Origin: Thermoplasmatales archaeon
GTDB taxonomy: Archaea; Thermoplasmatota; E2; DHVEG-1
Direction of reading: 5' to 3'
DNA: 53,764 nt
Assembly: GCA_030672305.1 (NCBI GenBank)
Contig: DAOVGR010000061.1
Coordinates: 1-53,764, forward strand
Shown in pieces: positions 15,313 to 24,671 of the stretch. Each line of letters begins with the position of its first letter. Position 1 is the first letter of the stretch. Below the pieces are notes generated by a model. The model was not told the DNA's origin, made no database searches, and saw nothing but the letters and a program-made list of their open reading frames with translations. The translations under genes were made by a program, and so were the position numbers.

Positions 15313-16086
15313 ATGATAATACGATTTTTAGGTACTCATAACGCAGAATCAAAAGACACAAAGCTTGCTTCATTTGTCATTGATAATGTCTTAGCAGTAG
15401 ACGCAGGAAGCCTTGCTTCAGAACTTACTCTTTCAGAACAGGAAAAGATAAAGGCAATTCTACTTACTCATGGACATTATGATCATATAAGAGGAATTCC
15501 TGCTTTTGCTTTCAACAATACTGATCACACAACTAAGATTTATGCTACTTCTCAAACCTTTAAAATCCTTTCTTCTCATCTTGTAGATGGAGTAATCTAT
15601 CCAAAATTCACTAAAAAGATACCATTTTTTTTAGAAAAACCTTCGCTTAAGTTTATTGAGATTGATCCATTTGAAACTGTGAATATTTTAGGCTATAAGG
15701 TCTTACCACTTCCGGTAAATCATACGATTATATCAGTTGGTTTTGAAATCACTTCAAAAGATGGAAAAAAGATATTTTATACTGGCGATACTGGGCCAGG
15801 TCTTTCAGCTCTATGGAAGCACATTTCACCTAATCTAATCATTTTGGATTTAACATTTCCTAATAGACTTGAAAATAGGGCAATTAATTCTAAACATCTT
15901 TGTCCAAGATTATTAAAAAGGGAATTAAAAGAGTTACAAAGAGTTATGGAGTATTTCCCAAAAGTTGTTATAACTCATCTAAGTCCTAGAGACGAGGAAG
16001 AAATAAAGAAAGAAGTAAATGAAGTATCAAAAGAACTGAAAATTCCAATTGATATCGCCTGTGAAGGTGATAAAATTAGTATCTAG
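15313..16086 (+). CDS. Metallo-beta-lactamase-fold hydrolase, candidate class II cAMP phosphodiesterase
   Basis: I start this 257-residue protein at ATG 15313, which follows GAGGTTGATTAC; an earlier in-frame ATG at 15280 has no such site. The metal-binding set of the fold is complete: HGHYDH (53-58), a His in PVNHT, Asp in YTGDTG and His in THLSP. The opening (FLGTHNAESK...LAVDAGSLASEL) and the HxHxDHIxGI signature resemble class II cyclic-nucleotide phosphodiesterases (yeast PDE1/CpdP type) more than glyoxalase or RNase Z. Lying between a cAMP-binding acetyltransferase and a flavoprotein, it is the natural candidate to remove cAMP. The family contains many other hydrolases, so the activity is inferred from both motif and context. 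Confidence 0.8.
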   Translation: MIIRFLGTHNAESKDTKLASFVIDNVLAVDAGSLASELTLSEQEKIKAILLTHGHYDHIRGIPAFAFNNTDHTTKIYATSQTFKILSSHLVDGVIYPKFTKKIPFFLEKPSLKFIEIDPFETVNILGYKVLPLPVNHTIISVGFEITSKDGKKIFYTGDTGPGLSALWKHISPNLIILDLTFPNRLENRAINSKHLCPRLLKRELKELQRVMEYFPKVVITHLSPRDEEEIKKEVNEVSKELKIPIDIACEGDKISI

Positions 16087-16096
16087 AGAGGATTGA

Positions 16097-17551
16097 ATGG
16101 GTGAAAGTAGTCCTATTAAAAAATATGACCTGATTGTTCTTGGGTCGGGGCCAGCAGGAGAAAAAGGTGCTGCACAAGCTGCCTATTTTGGTAAAAGAGT
16201 TGCAATGGTCGAAAAGGATTACTATTTAGGTGGTGCAGCAGCTGGTACTGCTATACCTAATAAAACATTGAGAGAAACATCACTTGCACTCTCTGCAATT
16301 CGCTCTCGTCATCTTTATGGCGTAGATCTTTCACTTAAACGTAGAACCACAGTTCAGGATTTTCTACATCATGAACGTATTGTAAAAGACGCTGAACGTA
16401 AAAGGGTAAAAAATAACATGATGTTACATAAGGTGGACATCTACAAGGGTATAGGTTCTTTTGTAGACAAGCAAACAATCAAGGTTGAAATTCGAGGAAA
16501 GAAACCTGAATTTCTTAGAAGCGACACCATATTAATTGCAACAGGATCAAAACCTCGACGACCTGACAACTTACCAAAGGATCTTCGTATCTATGACTCA
16601 GATTCAATACTCCAGATTAAAAGATTACCCAAAAATATGGTAGTTGTTGGTGGAGGTGTTATTGGTTTAGAATATGCGTGTACTTTTAGTGTGTTAGGTG
16701 TTGATGTATCTTTAGTTCACAACAGAGATATTCTACTGCCTTTCCTAGATCGTGATATCTCATTTGCACTTGAGAATAACATATCAAAAATGGGAATTAA
16801 TCTTTATAAATCTGAAAGTGTGGAGTCCTGTAATGTTAAAACTAACAGGTTAGAGCTAAAATTAGGATCAGGAGCTATCATTAGTTGTGAAGCAATAATG
16901 CTTGCGACAGGTAGAACTAGCAATACGGAGGAACTGAATCTTGAAGCTGCCGAAATTACCCCTGGAAAATATGGCCGACTTGTCGTAAATGAAAACTATC
17001 AGGTTATACATCCCAAAACAAAAAAGCCGGTATCAGGAATTTATGCTTCTGGAGATGTTATTGGTCCACCAGCTCTTGCTTCAACATCAATGGAACAGGC
17101 TCGTTTTGCTATGATAAAAGCCTTCAATCTTGAACCTTACAAGGAACATGTTGCACCAATATTACCACTTGGAATTTACACTATTCCTGAATGCTCTATG
17201 GTGGGAAAAACAGAAGAAGAATGCCAAGAGGAAAACATAGACTATGTGGTAGGAAAAGCTTCATATAATCAGAATGCTCGTGGTATGATAATTGGTGATA
17301 ACGATGGATTCTTAAAGTTGATCTTTGAATTCAACAATGATTTAAGTCAACCAATGAAACTTTTAGGTGTACATGTCATTGGTGAAATAGCCTCTGAATT
17401 GATCCATTTTGGTGTAAGCGCATTAATAATGAATGCTGGAAGTGATCTATTTATTAATACTTGTTTTAACTACCCCACTCTTGGTGAACTATATAAATAT
17501 GCTACATATGAAGCAATGGGCAAGCGAGCGAAGCGGATTAAGTTGGAATAG
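16097..17551 (+). CDS. SthA-like flavoprotein pyridine nucleotide-disulfide oxidoreductase lacking the redox cysteines
   Basis: A 484-residue FAD/NAD(P)-binding protein. It shows FAD motif GSGPAGEKGA (about 16-25), a second dinucleotide site GGGVIGLEYA, an FAD-closing ASGDVIG and an interface domain. It most resembles soluble transhydrogenase SthA rather than dihydrolipoamide dehydrogenase: PLGIYTIPECSMVGKTEEE and FINTCFNYPTLGELYKYA are SthA landmarks. At the usual CxxxxC disulfide site the sequence is GGAAAGTAIPNK, with both cysteines absent, which rules out lipoamide chemistry. Hydride transfer between NADH and NADP is therefore the best guess. It begins 10 bp after the phosphodiesterase-like gene with an AGAGGAT site, so the two are probably co-transcribed. 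Confidence 0.85.
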   Translation: MGESSPIKKYDLIVLGSGPAGEKGAAQAAYFGKRVAMVEKDYYLGGAAAGTAIPNKTLRETSLALSAIRSRHLYGVDLSLKRRTTVQDFLHHERIVKDAERKRVKNNMMLHKVDIYKGIGSFVDKQTIKVEIRGKKPEFLRSDTILIATGSKPRRPDNLPKDLRIYDSDSILQIKRLPKNMVVVGGGVIGLEYACTFSVLGVDVSLVHNRDILLPFLDRDISFALENNISKMGINLYKSESVESCNVKTNRLELKLGSGAIISCEAIMLATGRTSNTEELNLEAAEITPGKYGRLVVNENYQVIHPKTKKPVSGIYASGDVIGPPALASTSMEQARFAMIKAFNLEPYKEHVAPILPLGIYTIPECSMVGKTEEECQEENIDYVVGKASYNQNARGMIIGDNDGFLKLIFEFNNDLSQPMKLLGVHVIGEIASELIHFGVSALIMNAGSDLFINTCFNYPTLGELYKYATYEAMGKRAKRIKLE

Positions 17552-17635
17552 TTTTATAATCCACAAAAATTGATGGGTGAAAACAAATTAAAAAAAGTTA
17601 TTTACAAATAAATTATATCTCATTTTTGATTATTT

Positions 17636-18400
17636 ATGGTAGATCAAATAATTATAAATGTTGATGAAAATAATATCACTAAATACCCTCCTACATGTTT
17701 TTTAAATCAAAAAAATGAAGGATATTTAATTAAGCAGGAATGGTTAAAAAAACGTTTTTCTGAAGGATTAAAAATTAAATTATTATATTTGGAAAAAGAG
17801 AGTAAATGTAATGGTTTCATTGAATATGTACCTGGAGAGAATACATGGAGAGCTGTAGATGCTAAGAGATATATGTTTATACATTGTATATGGATGAATC
17901 CAAATAAATATAAAAACAAAGGATATGGATCACTTCTTATAAAGGAATGCATCAAAGATGCAGAAAGAAAAGATAAATTAGGTGTTGCAGTAATAACCAG
18001 CGAAGGTCCATTTATGGCAGGTAAAGACCTTTTCTTAAAAAATGGATTTAAGTCTATTTCTTCAGCAAAACCTTCATTTAATTTATTGGTTAAAACTATA
18101 AAAGAGGGGCCCCTGCCAAAATTCATGGACTGGGAAAAGCAACTTAGCAAATACCAAGGTTTGAATATAGTATATTCTTATCAGTGTCCTTGGGTTGCCA
18201 GATCTATTAAAGAATTAGAAGAAATTGCAAAGAAAAATGGATTAAATTTAAAATTAACGGAATTAAAAAATGCAAAAGAAGCGCAAAATGCTCCTTCAAT
18301 TTATGCTAATTTCAATTTGATATATAATGGAAAACTCCTTGTGGACCATTATATGTCAAATAGAAGATTTGAAAATATACTAAAAAAAGAAATAAAATAA
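17636..18400 (+). CDS. YoaP-like GNAT acetyltransferase
   Basis: This 254-residue protein has an N-terminal GNAT domain (about 1-150; acetyl-CoA loop YKNKGYGSLLIKEC, then LFLKNGFKSI) and a C-terminal YoaP-type region (about 165-254) beginning with the thioredoxin-like strand IVYSYQCPWVARSI, carrying a single cysteine. This is the layout of YoaP-family acetyltransferases, whose substrates are unknown. No Shine-Dalgarno sequence precedes the ATG, and an AT-rich TATA-like stretch about 28 nt upstream suggests a leaderless mRNA. It follows the SthA-like gene by 84 bp and may have its own promoter. Confidence 0.85.
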   Translation: MVDQIIINVDENNITKYPPTCFLNQKNEGYLIKQEWLKKRFSEGLKIKLLYLEKESKCNGFIEYVPGENTWRAVDAKRYMFIHCIWMNPNKYKNKGYGSLLIKECIKDAERKDKLGVAVITSEGPFMAGKDLFLKNGFKSISSAKPSFNLLVKTIKEGPLPKFMDWEKQLSKYQGLNIVYSYQCPWVARSIKELEEIAKKNGLNLKLTELKNAKEAQNAPSIYANFNLIYNGKLLVDHYMSNRRFENILKKEIK

Positions 18401-18404
18401 AGGT

Positions 18405-18533
18405 TTATTCTTCTCTTTTTAGCATACTTCTATAGCAAGGGTAGAAATTTTCGATTTCCTCAAGCTGCCATAATAAAAAACCAATTTCCTCACTTAAAAG
18501 ACCTTCTCCATTAAATCTTTTAATCTTTTCCAT
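18405..18533 (-). CDS. Possible 42-residue protein
   Basis: A short reverse-strand frame from ATG 18533 to TAA 18405-18407 encodes a charged peptide (EEIGFLLWQLEEIENFYPC is its core) with natural-looking composition. An in-frame ATG seven codons upstream would add MLKKGTS. A TATA-like AAATATAAATA (about 18574-18584) and a weak AAGGGAA site are properly placed for expression. It converges on the YoaP-like gene and ends four bases after it. I recognise no family. The length is small enough that chance cannot be excluded. Confidence 0.4.
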   Translation of the reverse strand: MEKIKRFNGEGLLSEEIGFLLWQLEEIENFYPCYRSMLKREE

Positions 18534-18682
18534 AGACGTTCCCTTCTTCAACATATATTATTTCTAACTCATAGTATTTATATTTTCCTATAAAAATGTT
18601 TTAAAAAAGTTACAAATTATTTAGAATGGTATATTATAGTAAAAAATTATATTATACTATGTTACATAAAGAATCTAAAAAA

Positions 18683-19642
18683 TTATTTATTTTTTATGAT
18701 TAAGGTAACAAATAGAATTATTAATAAAACCAGTAAAATCTCAAAACCAGGAGTCTTAATACTTGGGGGCTTAGTCTTTTTATTAACATCCTGATTGTTA
18801 TTTAATAAGATATTAGGAGATATTACATTTTCATCAGAACTACTTGTATATATTCCAGTTTGCGTATTATCACCAATATAATTGTTTGTAACATTATTGT
18901 TATTAGACGAAGTTAAGTATATACCATAATCACCATTTTTTATTAGATTTTTAATAATTTGATTATTAAATGAAAAATCAAGATGTAGACCATAGTTATA
19001 ATCTGTAATATTATTTTCAGATATTAAGTTATAATTTGACCATCTTCCAAGATAGATACCTCTGTTATTTTCAATAATTGTATTATTTAAAATAGCATTA
19101 TTCTTAGAGTCATATAAAACAATTCCAAAATTACTATGACGTGTTATAATATTTCTACTAATATTGTTATTAGATGTATTTATAAAACGGATTCCTTCAT
19201 AATTATTTGTAATAATATTATGTGAAATATTACAAAATTTAATCTCTGAGCCAGAAATAAATATCCCTATATTACTTTTTTGAATGGTAAATCCTGAAAC
19301 AGTAATTCCAGAGGATTTAATCAATATAGAATATAATCCATCATTTCCATAAATTGTAACATTGTTTTTATCTGCGCCTATAAGACTAATAGATTTATTT
19401 ATAATTATGTTCTCGGAGTAATTAGCAGCATATACTAATATAATATCACCCTCATTTGAATCATCAATAGCATCTTGAATTGATGTGTAGTTATAATCCC
19501 CAGTACCTCCTACGTATAGTGTATTACTATATCCAGCGTTACATATTTCATTAGTTAAAGAAAGATTTATTGCGAAAAGGAAGAGGAGGAACAGTATTGT
19601 TAATGTGCAGACTCGATGTAAAATGTTGTTACTTTCCCTCAT
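18683..19642 (-). CDS. Secreted right-handed beta-helix (NosD-like) protein with PGF-CTERM-type tail
   Basis: I start this 319-residue protein at ATG 19642. A TATA-like GTATAAG about 28 nt upstream suggests a leaderless mRNA, while the longer frame would need a TTG at 19681. After a signal peptide (to about residue 38) comes the NosD/pectate-lyase-type opening YTSIQDAIDDSNEGDIILVY. Some ten parallel beta-helix rungs of the form 'N.I..N..GI.L..S.NN' follow (about 60-285). The end, TPGFEILL + hydrophobic helix + KNK, resembles the PGF-CTERM archaeosortase signal also seen on the adhesin at 7071. Such proteins usually bind or modify polysaccharide. No catalytic residues are evident, so a structural or binding role is at least as likely. 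Confidence 0.85.
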   Translation of the reverse strand: MRESNNILHRVCTLTILFLLFLFAINLSLTNEICNAGYSNTLYVGGTGDYNYTSIQDAIDDSNEGDIILVYAANYSENIIINKSISLIGADKNNVTIYGNDGLYSILIKSSGITVSGFTIQKSNIGIFISGSEIKFCNISHNIITNNYEGIRFINTSNNNISRNIITRHSNFGIVLYDSKNNAILNNTIIENNRGIYLGRWSNYNLISENNITDYNYGLHLDFSFNNQIIKNLIKNGDYGIYLTSSNNNNVTNNYIGDNTQTGIYTSSSDENVISPNILLNNNQDVNKKTKPPSIKTPGFEILLVLLIILFVTLIIKNK

Positions 19643-19686
19643 TAGTATTGGAATTGATGATAATATCTTATACTTTTCCAAATTTG

Positions 19687-19717
19687 AAAAAAAATCTAGC
19701 AGGAGGATTTCCTGCTA
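19687..19717 (-). terminator. Intrinsic-type terminator after the PKD lipoprotein gene
   Basis: On the minus strand a perfect 8-bp stem (TAGCAGGA / TCCTGCTA, 5-nt loop) is followed two bases later by eight thymidines. It lies 22 bp beyond the stop codon of the gene ending at 19739, in exactly the position and orientation of a hairpin-plus-U-tract terminator. Confidence 0.65.
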
Positions 19718-19738
19718 ATAGCAAAGTTATAATTTAAT

Positions 19739-20350
19739 TTATTCTGTTGCCTCAATTGTTATCTCCATTACATCAGTCATGTCGGTTAATCCCCATTGAT
19801 CTGTAACAGTTAATGTAACATTGTAAGCTCCGTAATCAGCAAACTCATATGTGAATTCACTTGATGTATTAACCGCAGTATCATTAATTTTCCACTCATA
19901 GGCCAATAAGGCATCTATATTGCCATCAGTCGATGTGCTATTAAATGTAACATTCATGTCCAACGTTGTATACATGAAGCTAGCAACAGGTGCTACATTT
20001 CCAACAATAACTGTTTCTGAAGCCGTAGTTTCATCGGTTGAATCACTCACTGTTACCATTACGGTGTATGTCCCATTTATAGCATATATGGTTTGTGGAT
20101 CTGCCTCAGTAGATGTATTTCCATCACCAAAGTCCCATAAATAGGTTAAATTGTCATTGTCTGCATCGGTCGCTGTGCTATCAAAATCTACTGTCCCTCC
20201 ATCCATTGATGTATTATGATCTACAGTATAAGTGAAAGAAATTACTGGGGCATTATTTGCTGGTTCTTTCTTCTCCTCTTCAATACATCCGCTTAGTGTT
20301 GCAACTAGCAATGCTATACACATAGAGATTATTATTAGTTTTTTCTTCAA
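19739..20350 (-). CDS. Lipoprotein with two PKD domains
   Basis: This 203-residue surface protein starts at a TTG (20348-20350) supported by GGGAGGAGAG six bases upstream. The leader ends in a lipobox (TLSGC, Cys about 22), so lipid anchoring is expected. Two PKD-like beta domains follow (about 35-115 with YLWDFGDGNTS, and 118-200 with YEWKIND). PKD domains serve protein-protein or carbohydrate contacts at archaeal and bacterial surfaces. There is no enzymatic domain. The gene has a TATA-like stretch near 20400 and a clear terminator, so it is probably monocistronic. Its partner is unknown. Confidence 0.88.
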   Translation of the reverse strand: MKKKLIIISMCIALLVATLSGCIEEEKKEPANNAPVISFTYTVDHNTSMDGGTVDFDSTATDADNDNLTYLWDFGDGNTSTEADPQTIYAINGTYTVMVTVSDSTDETTASETVIVGNVAPVASFMYTTLDMNVTFNSTSTDGNIDALLAYEWKINDTAVNTSSEFTYEFADYGAYNVTLTVTDQWGLTDMTDVMEITIEATE

Positions 20351-20574
20351 ATTTCTCTCCTCCCAATAAATTAATGTCTATATATGTATCTATATTCAAT
20401 ATATAGTTCACAGGTCAGATGATAAATTTAGTATTTATCCTTTTCGAATTTTTTGAGGGTTTAACAATACTTTCATTGAAGTAGAGTAATTGTTTTTTAA
20501 TGAATAATTTTATAATAACCATCTCTATTACAATTGCTGGGTGCATAGTTCTCCAATTAATGGAGGTAATTATT

Positions 20575-22506
20575 TTGGGGAAAATAACAGCACATGATTT
20601 AGCTAAGAAACAAAAGGAAATATCTGTTGCAGAATTCTTTGAAAGAAATAAACATATTCTTGGATTTGGAAACCAAACAAGGGCATTAATTACTAGTGTA
20701 AAAGAAGGAGTTGATAACGGTCTTGATACCTGCGAAGAAGCCAGTATTTTACCAGATATTTACGTAGAGATAAAAAACCATGAAGATGGTGAATGCAAGG
20801 TCATAGTTGAGGATAATGGCCCGGGGATAGTAAAAAAACAAATTCCACATATATTTGGCAGACTTCTTTATGGTTCAAGATTTCATGCTATTAGACAAAG
20901 TAGAGGTCAACAAGGAATAGGGATTTCAGCAGTTGTTCTTTATGGCCAACTGACAACAGGAAAACATGCAAAGATTATATCAAAGGTAGATGAGGATAGA
21001 CCTGCTGCAGTAATAGATCTTGTCATAGATACAAACAAAAATCGTGCAGAAGTAATAAATAGAGATACAGTTCATTGGGATAAACCGTGTGGAACTCGTG
21101 TTGAAATAAGCATAATGGCCGATTATAAACGAGGGAAACGATTTGTATATGATTATTTACAAAGTACCTCAATAGTTAATCCTCATGCCCAAATAACTTA
21201 CAAAGAAACTGACGGAACAGAACACATTTTTGAAAGGACATCAGAAACATTACCAAAAAAATCAATTGAAATAAAACCCCATCCTTATGGTGTTGAACTT
21301 GGAACTCTAATAAAAATAGCAAAGCACACAAAGAGCAGAAAATTATCATCATTTTTGAAAACTGAGTTTAGCAGTATGGGAGATAGAACTACTAAATCTG
21401 CTATTGAAAAAGCCAATTTAGATAAAAACCTCAATCCGAAAGAAATGGATAGGGAACAATTTTTAGCATTGCATAAAGCATTTAAAAAAGTAAAAATCAT
21501 GTCGCCATCAACAGATTGTCTCTCACCAATTGGAGAAACTTTGATTAAAAGAAGTTTAAAACATGAAACTCAAGAAATCTCACCAGAATTTATAATAACT
21601 GCTTCAAGACCTGCTTCAGTATATTCTGGAAATCCATTTCAAGTTGAAGTAGGGCTTGTATATGGTGGAAATCTTCCTAAGGAAGAAACAGTTAAAATTC
21701 TACGTTTTGCAAATCGCGTTCCACTACTTTATCAGCAAGGTGGTTGTGTGACTACACAAGCAATTTCCTCTATTGACTGGAGAAGATATGGTCTAAATCA
21801 ACCATCTGGTAAAGGAGTACCATCTGGTCCTGCAATATTTTTAACTCATGTTTCCTCAACATTAATACCATTCACATCAGAAAGCAAAGAAGCAATTGCA
21901 GATGTTACAGAAATTGAAAATGAGATCAAACTTGCATTCAGAGAATGTGCAAGAAAAGTTCAATATCATATACATAAAGTACTCAAACGCGCAAAAACAC
22001 GAGAAAAATTTGATTTAATTACTAAAATATTGCCTGAGATTGCAAAGAAATCAGCAAACATGCTAAATAAACCAGTACCGTCTCTTAATCCAATTATTAC
22101 AAAAATTATGGATGTTGTATGGATTGAAGATCTTATTGAATATGAAAAAATTAAAAGGGAACCTGTACAGACTACACTTGTAGGAGACAGTCGCAAAGAG
22201 GATAGAGGAGGAACAATTACTAAGAGTAGGATCATGGTTGTAAATTATAAACAAACCCCACAGAAATTAAATCTCTATGCAATAATTCCTGAGGATGCTG
22301 TTGTTGGTTCAATTTCACCTAAACCATCAAAAGTAACTAACAATTACATAAGATGGAATCTTGAATCTATACCTCCTGCAAATAAAATTGATATTAATTT
22401 TGAGCTTGCAGGTCTTGAGAAAGGCGACTTTGATGAAAACGATTTATATATTGAAAATATAAATCCTACTTATGTAATTGGGGCAGATAAATGGGAGGGG
22501 GATTAA
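20575..22506 (+). CDS. top6B: DNA topoisomerase VI subunit B
   Basis: This is the ATPase subunit of the type IIB topoisomerase that relaxes and decatenates DNA in archaea. I start it at TTG 20575, seven bases after GGAGGT (20562-20567), giving 643 residues beginning [13 protein letters not shown]. The longer frame from ATG 20500 would add a hydrophobic stretch foreign to the family. GHKL motifs are visible: KEGVDNGLD (ATP-Mg Asn), [20 protein letters not shown], then the transducer domain (about 300-500) and a C-terminal Ig-like region (about 540-643). It is followed after 4 bp by the A subunit, so the two are translated together. Confidence 0.96.
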   Translation: MGKITAHDLAKKQKEISVAEFFERNKHILGFGNQTRALITSVKEGVDNGLDTCEEASILPDIYVEIKNHEDGECKVIVEDNGPGIVKKQIPHIFGRLLYGSRFHAIRQSRGQQGIGISAVVLYGQLTTGKHAKIISKVDEDRPAAVIDLVIDTNKNRAEVINRDTVHWDKPCGTRVEISIMADYKRGKRFVYDYLQSTSIVNPHAQITYKETDGTEHIFERTSETLPKKSIEIKPHPYGVELGTLIKIAKHTKSRKLSSFLKTEFSSMGDRTTKSAIEKANLDKNLNPKEMDREQFLALHKAFKKVKIMSPSTDCLSPIGETLIKRSLKHETQEISPEFIITASRPASVYSGNPFQVEVGLVYGGNLPKEETVKILRFANRVPLLYQQGGCVTTQAISSIDWRRYGLNQPSGKGVPSGPAIFLTHVSSTLIPFTSESKEAIADVTEIENEIKLAFRECARKVQYHIHKVLKRAKTREKFDLITKILPEIAKKSANMLNKPVPSLNPIITKIMDVVWIEDLIEYEKIKREPVQTTLVGDSRKEDRGGTITKSRIMVVNYKQTPQKLNLYAIIPEDAVVGSISPKPSKVTNNYIRWNLESIPPANKIDINFELAGLEKGDFDENDLYIENINPTYVIGADKWEGD

Positions 22507-22510
22507 AATT

Positions 22511-23608
22511 ATGAATAAAGATTATTCCCATGTAATAACAAAAATAGATGCTATAGCTGCAAAAATTTATGATGATTTCCAAAAAACAGAGATTCCTTTT
22601 GTAAATCTACCAACGCGTACGAAATCAAATATCAAATTTGATGAAAATCTAAACGTATGGAAATATGGTAAAAATATTACAGAGAGAAATGCAAAGTCAC
22701 TTGATGGTGCATATATGCTACTTCGTACTATGTATCTGGCTGATTTTATTAAGGAGATGATAAAGATAAACAAGTCATCAACACTTAGAGAGATGTATTA
22801 TATATCTGAGGGGTGGGATTTAGCAAAATTTCATTCCCAACAAGAATCAAATTTACTTGCAGAAGATTTAGAGGTAATAACAAGCTGTATGAGAGAAGAC
22901 TTTAAACTTAGACCTGAGGAAGACGGTGCAAGAGTTATTGGTAACGTAACAATTGAAGAAACAACAAGGAACAATAAAAAAAAGAAAATCCATTGCCAGG
23001 ATGATGTTGGTGATTCAGGATATTCAATTCCTTATAATGTTGAACCTGAAAAATTAACCTTTAAAAGTATCGATGCTGACTTTATGATAGCAATAGAAAC
23101 AGGTGGTATGTTTGATCGTCTTGTTGAAAATGGATTTGATACTTCAAATAATGCAGTCCTTGTTCATTTGAAGGGGCAACCAGCAAGATCTACAAGACGC
23201 TTTATAAAAAGACTAAACGAAGAAGCAAATATCCCTGTTTTAGTTTTTACCGATTGCGATCCATGGAGTTATAGGATTTTTGCAAGCATTGCTTATGGCG
23301 CTATTAAAACAGCACATATATCAGAATATCTAGCAACACCTCCTTCTCAATATCTAGGTGTCACTCCTTCAGATATTGAAAATTATGATTTACCAACTGA
23401 CAAACTTACGAAAGAAGATATTAATGCATTAAAAAACGAACTTACTGATCCAAGATTTCAAGATTCATTTTGGAAAGGGGAAATAAAACTTCAGTTAAAA
23501 ATGGGTAAGAAATCTGAACAGCAGGCACTTGCAAAATATGGTCTTGACTATGTTACTGACACATATCTACCAGAAAAACTTACTGAAATGGGGATAATAA
23601 AAAAATAA
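22511..23608 (+). CDS. top6A: DNA topoisomerase VI subunit A (Spo11 homologue)
   Basis: This 365-residue subunit cuts and rejoins DNA through a tyrosine. I start it at ATG 22511 (MNKDYSHVI), with GGGAGGGG just upstream. A winged-helix CAP region holds the REMYYIS motif, whose second Tyr (Tyr97) is the expected catalytic residue by alignment with Spo11. The Toprim domain has the metal ligands Glu196 (AIETGG) and Asp248/Asp250 (TDCDPWSY). Length is usual for archaeal Top6A. It forms an A2B2 complex with the preceding gene's product. Downstream, the convergent hypothetical membrane gene ends after 2 bp. Confidence 0.97.
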   Translation: MNKDYSHVITKIDAIAAKIYDDFQKTEIPFVNLPTRTKSNIKFDENLNVWKYGKNITERNAKSLDGAYMLLRTMYLADFIKEMIKINKSSTLREMYYISEGWDLAKFHSQQESNLLAEDLEVITSCMREDFKLRPEEDGARVIGNVTIEETTRNNKKKKIHCQDDVGDSGYSIPYNVEPEKLTFKSIDADFMIAIETGGMFDRLVENGFDTSNNAVLVHLKGQPARSTRRFIKRLNEEANIPVLVFTDCDPWSYRIFASIAYGAIKTAHISEYLATPPSQYLGVTPSDIENYDLPTDKLTKEDINALKNELTDPRFQDSFWKGEIKLQLKMGKKSEQQALAKYGLDYVTDTYLPEKLTEMGIIKK

Positions 23609-23610
23609 CT

Positions 23611-24057
23611 TCACCAGAGTTCATCAGGTGGGATCATTAGATTTTTTAATCGTAGAACTTTTTGGTTGTCAATTTCTATATAGGTCTTACTATATATTCC
23701 ACCGTCTGTACCTCTTGGAAAAGTGATATCAATAACTTTTTTCCCATCAATAAATTCAAGTTTGGGTTTTCCAATTTTTAGTCTTTTTCTCCTTAAAAGG
23801 AAAAAATGTAAATAAAATATTATTTCTAAAAAAATAAATAGTCCAATCAGTGTAGATAAACCAACCATCCAACCCTCAAAACTAAATAAAATCCAATTTG
23901 TCCCCAATCCAAGAAAAATTATACCAATAGCAGAAATAACAATTAAAAAAATTAGCAAAATCGTAATAATCAGAAAAAGTCTAAATAGCCAAAAACATCT
24001 AGCACTAAGCTTCCTTTCTAAATTACGCAATTCTGCTAGTTTTTCAGGTGTTGTCAT
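23611..24057 (-). CDS. Uncharacterised membrane protein
   Basis: This 148-residue protein has a short charged N-terminal helix (EKLAELRNLERKL), two to three hydrophobic helices (about 25-50 and 57-88), and a basic cytoplasmic or external tail (RRKRLKIGK...) that folds as short strands with VIDITFPRGTDGGIY. I do not recognise a family. An AAGGA site precedes the ATG. It follows the XTP pyrophosphatase gene by 26 bp in the same direction, so it may be the last gene of the Kae1 operon, although a TATA-like TTATAAG just upstream could give separate transcription. Confidence 0.75.
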   Translation of the reverse strand: MTTPEKLAELRNLERKLSARCFWLFRLFLIITILLIFLIVISAIGIIFLGLGTNWILFSFEGWMVGLSTLIGLFIFLEIIFYLHFFLLRRKRLKIGKPKLEFIDGKKVIDITFPRGTDGGIYSKTYIEIDNQKVLRLKNLMIPPDELW

Positions 24058-24083
24058 TTGTATCCTTGTATACGATATGGTAC

Positions 24084-24671
24084 TTATAAGTTTTTAAAAT
24101 TTTCTATTTCTCTATTTTTAAAAAAATCTATCAATTTATTTAAGGATTTTCCTCTATGTGAAAATTGGTTCTTCTCATTTGTTTCCATTTGAGCAAAGGT
24201 TTTGGTCCCTTTTTCTGGAATAAATATCGGATCATATCCAAAACCATTTTCGCCTATTGGTTTTTTTGAAATAACACCATAGGATTCTCCAATAAAAAGG
24301 TCAGGTTCTCTATCAGGTTCCTTATAAGCAATAACTGATCTAAAACATGCCTTTCTTCTATTACTTCCAAGTTCATCCATTAATTTCAAAATTCCAGAAC
24401 AACTAATTTTATAAAAGATATAAGCAGAATAAACTCCAGGAAAACCATTCAAAGCATCTATAAACAAACCAGCATCCTCAAGAAAAAATGGTTTATCAAA
24501 TCTCTCTTGTATATACTCTACACCATATAGAGCAACATCTTTAAGAGAATCTGCTTGTATCTCTGGATAACCAAAATCTTTCTGAACTATATCAATATTT
24601 AATTCAGAAAATTTCTTTTTTGCCTCTGAAAACTTACCTTTGTTCCCAGTAATAAAATATAATGATCTCAT
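24084..24671 (-). CDS. XTP/dITP pyrophosphatase (HAM1/RdgB family)
   Basis: This 195-residue enzyme hydrolyses non-canonical purine triphosphates (XTP, ITP, dITP) to monophosphates, cleaning the nucleotide pool. It shows the family opening FITGNKGKF (substrate-binding Thr-Gly-Asn-Lys), the catalytic FFLEDAGLFIDALNGFPGVYSAY, GFGYDPIFIP and FSHRGKSL. Its ATG overlaps the stop of the bud32 gene (ATGA), showing translational coupling. Placement beside KEOPS genes is common in archaea. Confidence 0.97.
   Translation of the reverse strand: MRSLYFITGNKGKFSEAKKKFSELNIDIVQKDFGYPEIQADSLKDVALYGVEYIQERFDKPFFLEDAGLFIDALNGFPGVYSAYIFYKISCSGILKLMDELGSNRRKACFRSVIAYKEPDREPDLFIGESYGVISKKPIGENGFGYDPIFIPEKGTKTFAQMETNEKNQFSHRGKSLNKLIDFFKNREIENFKNL

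Noticed and set aside
20500..20574. Hydrophobic N-terminal extension of topoisomerase VI B
   Set aside because: The strong SD site at 20562 points to TTG 20575, and the family starts there.
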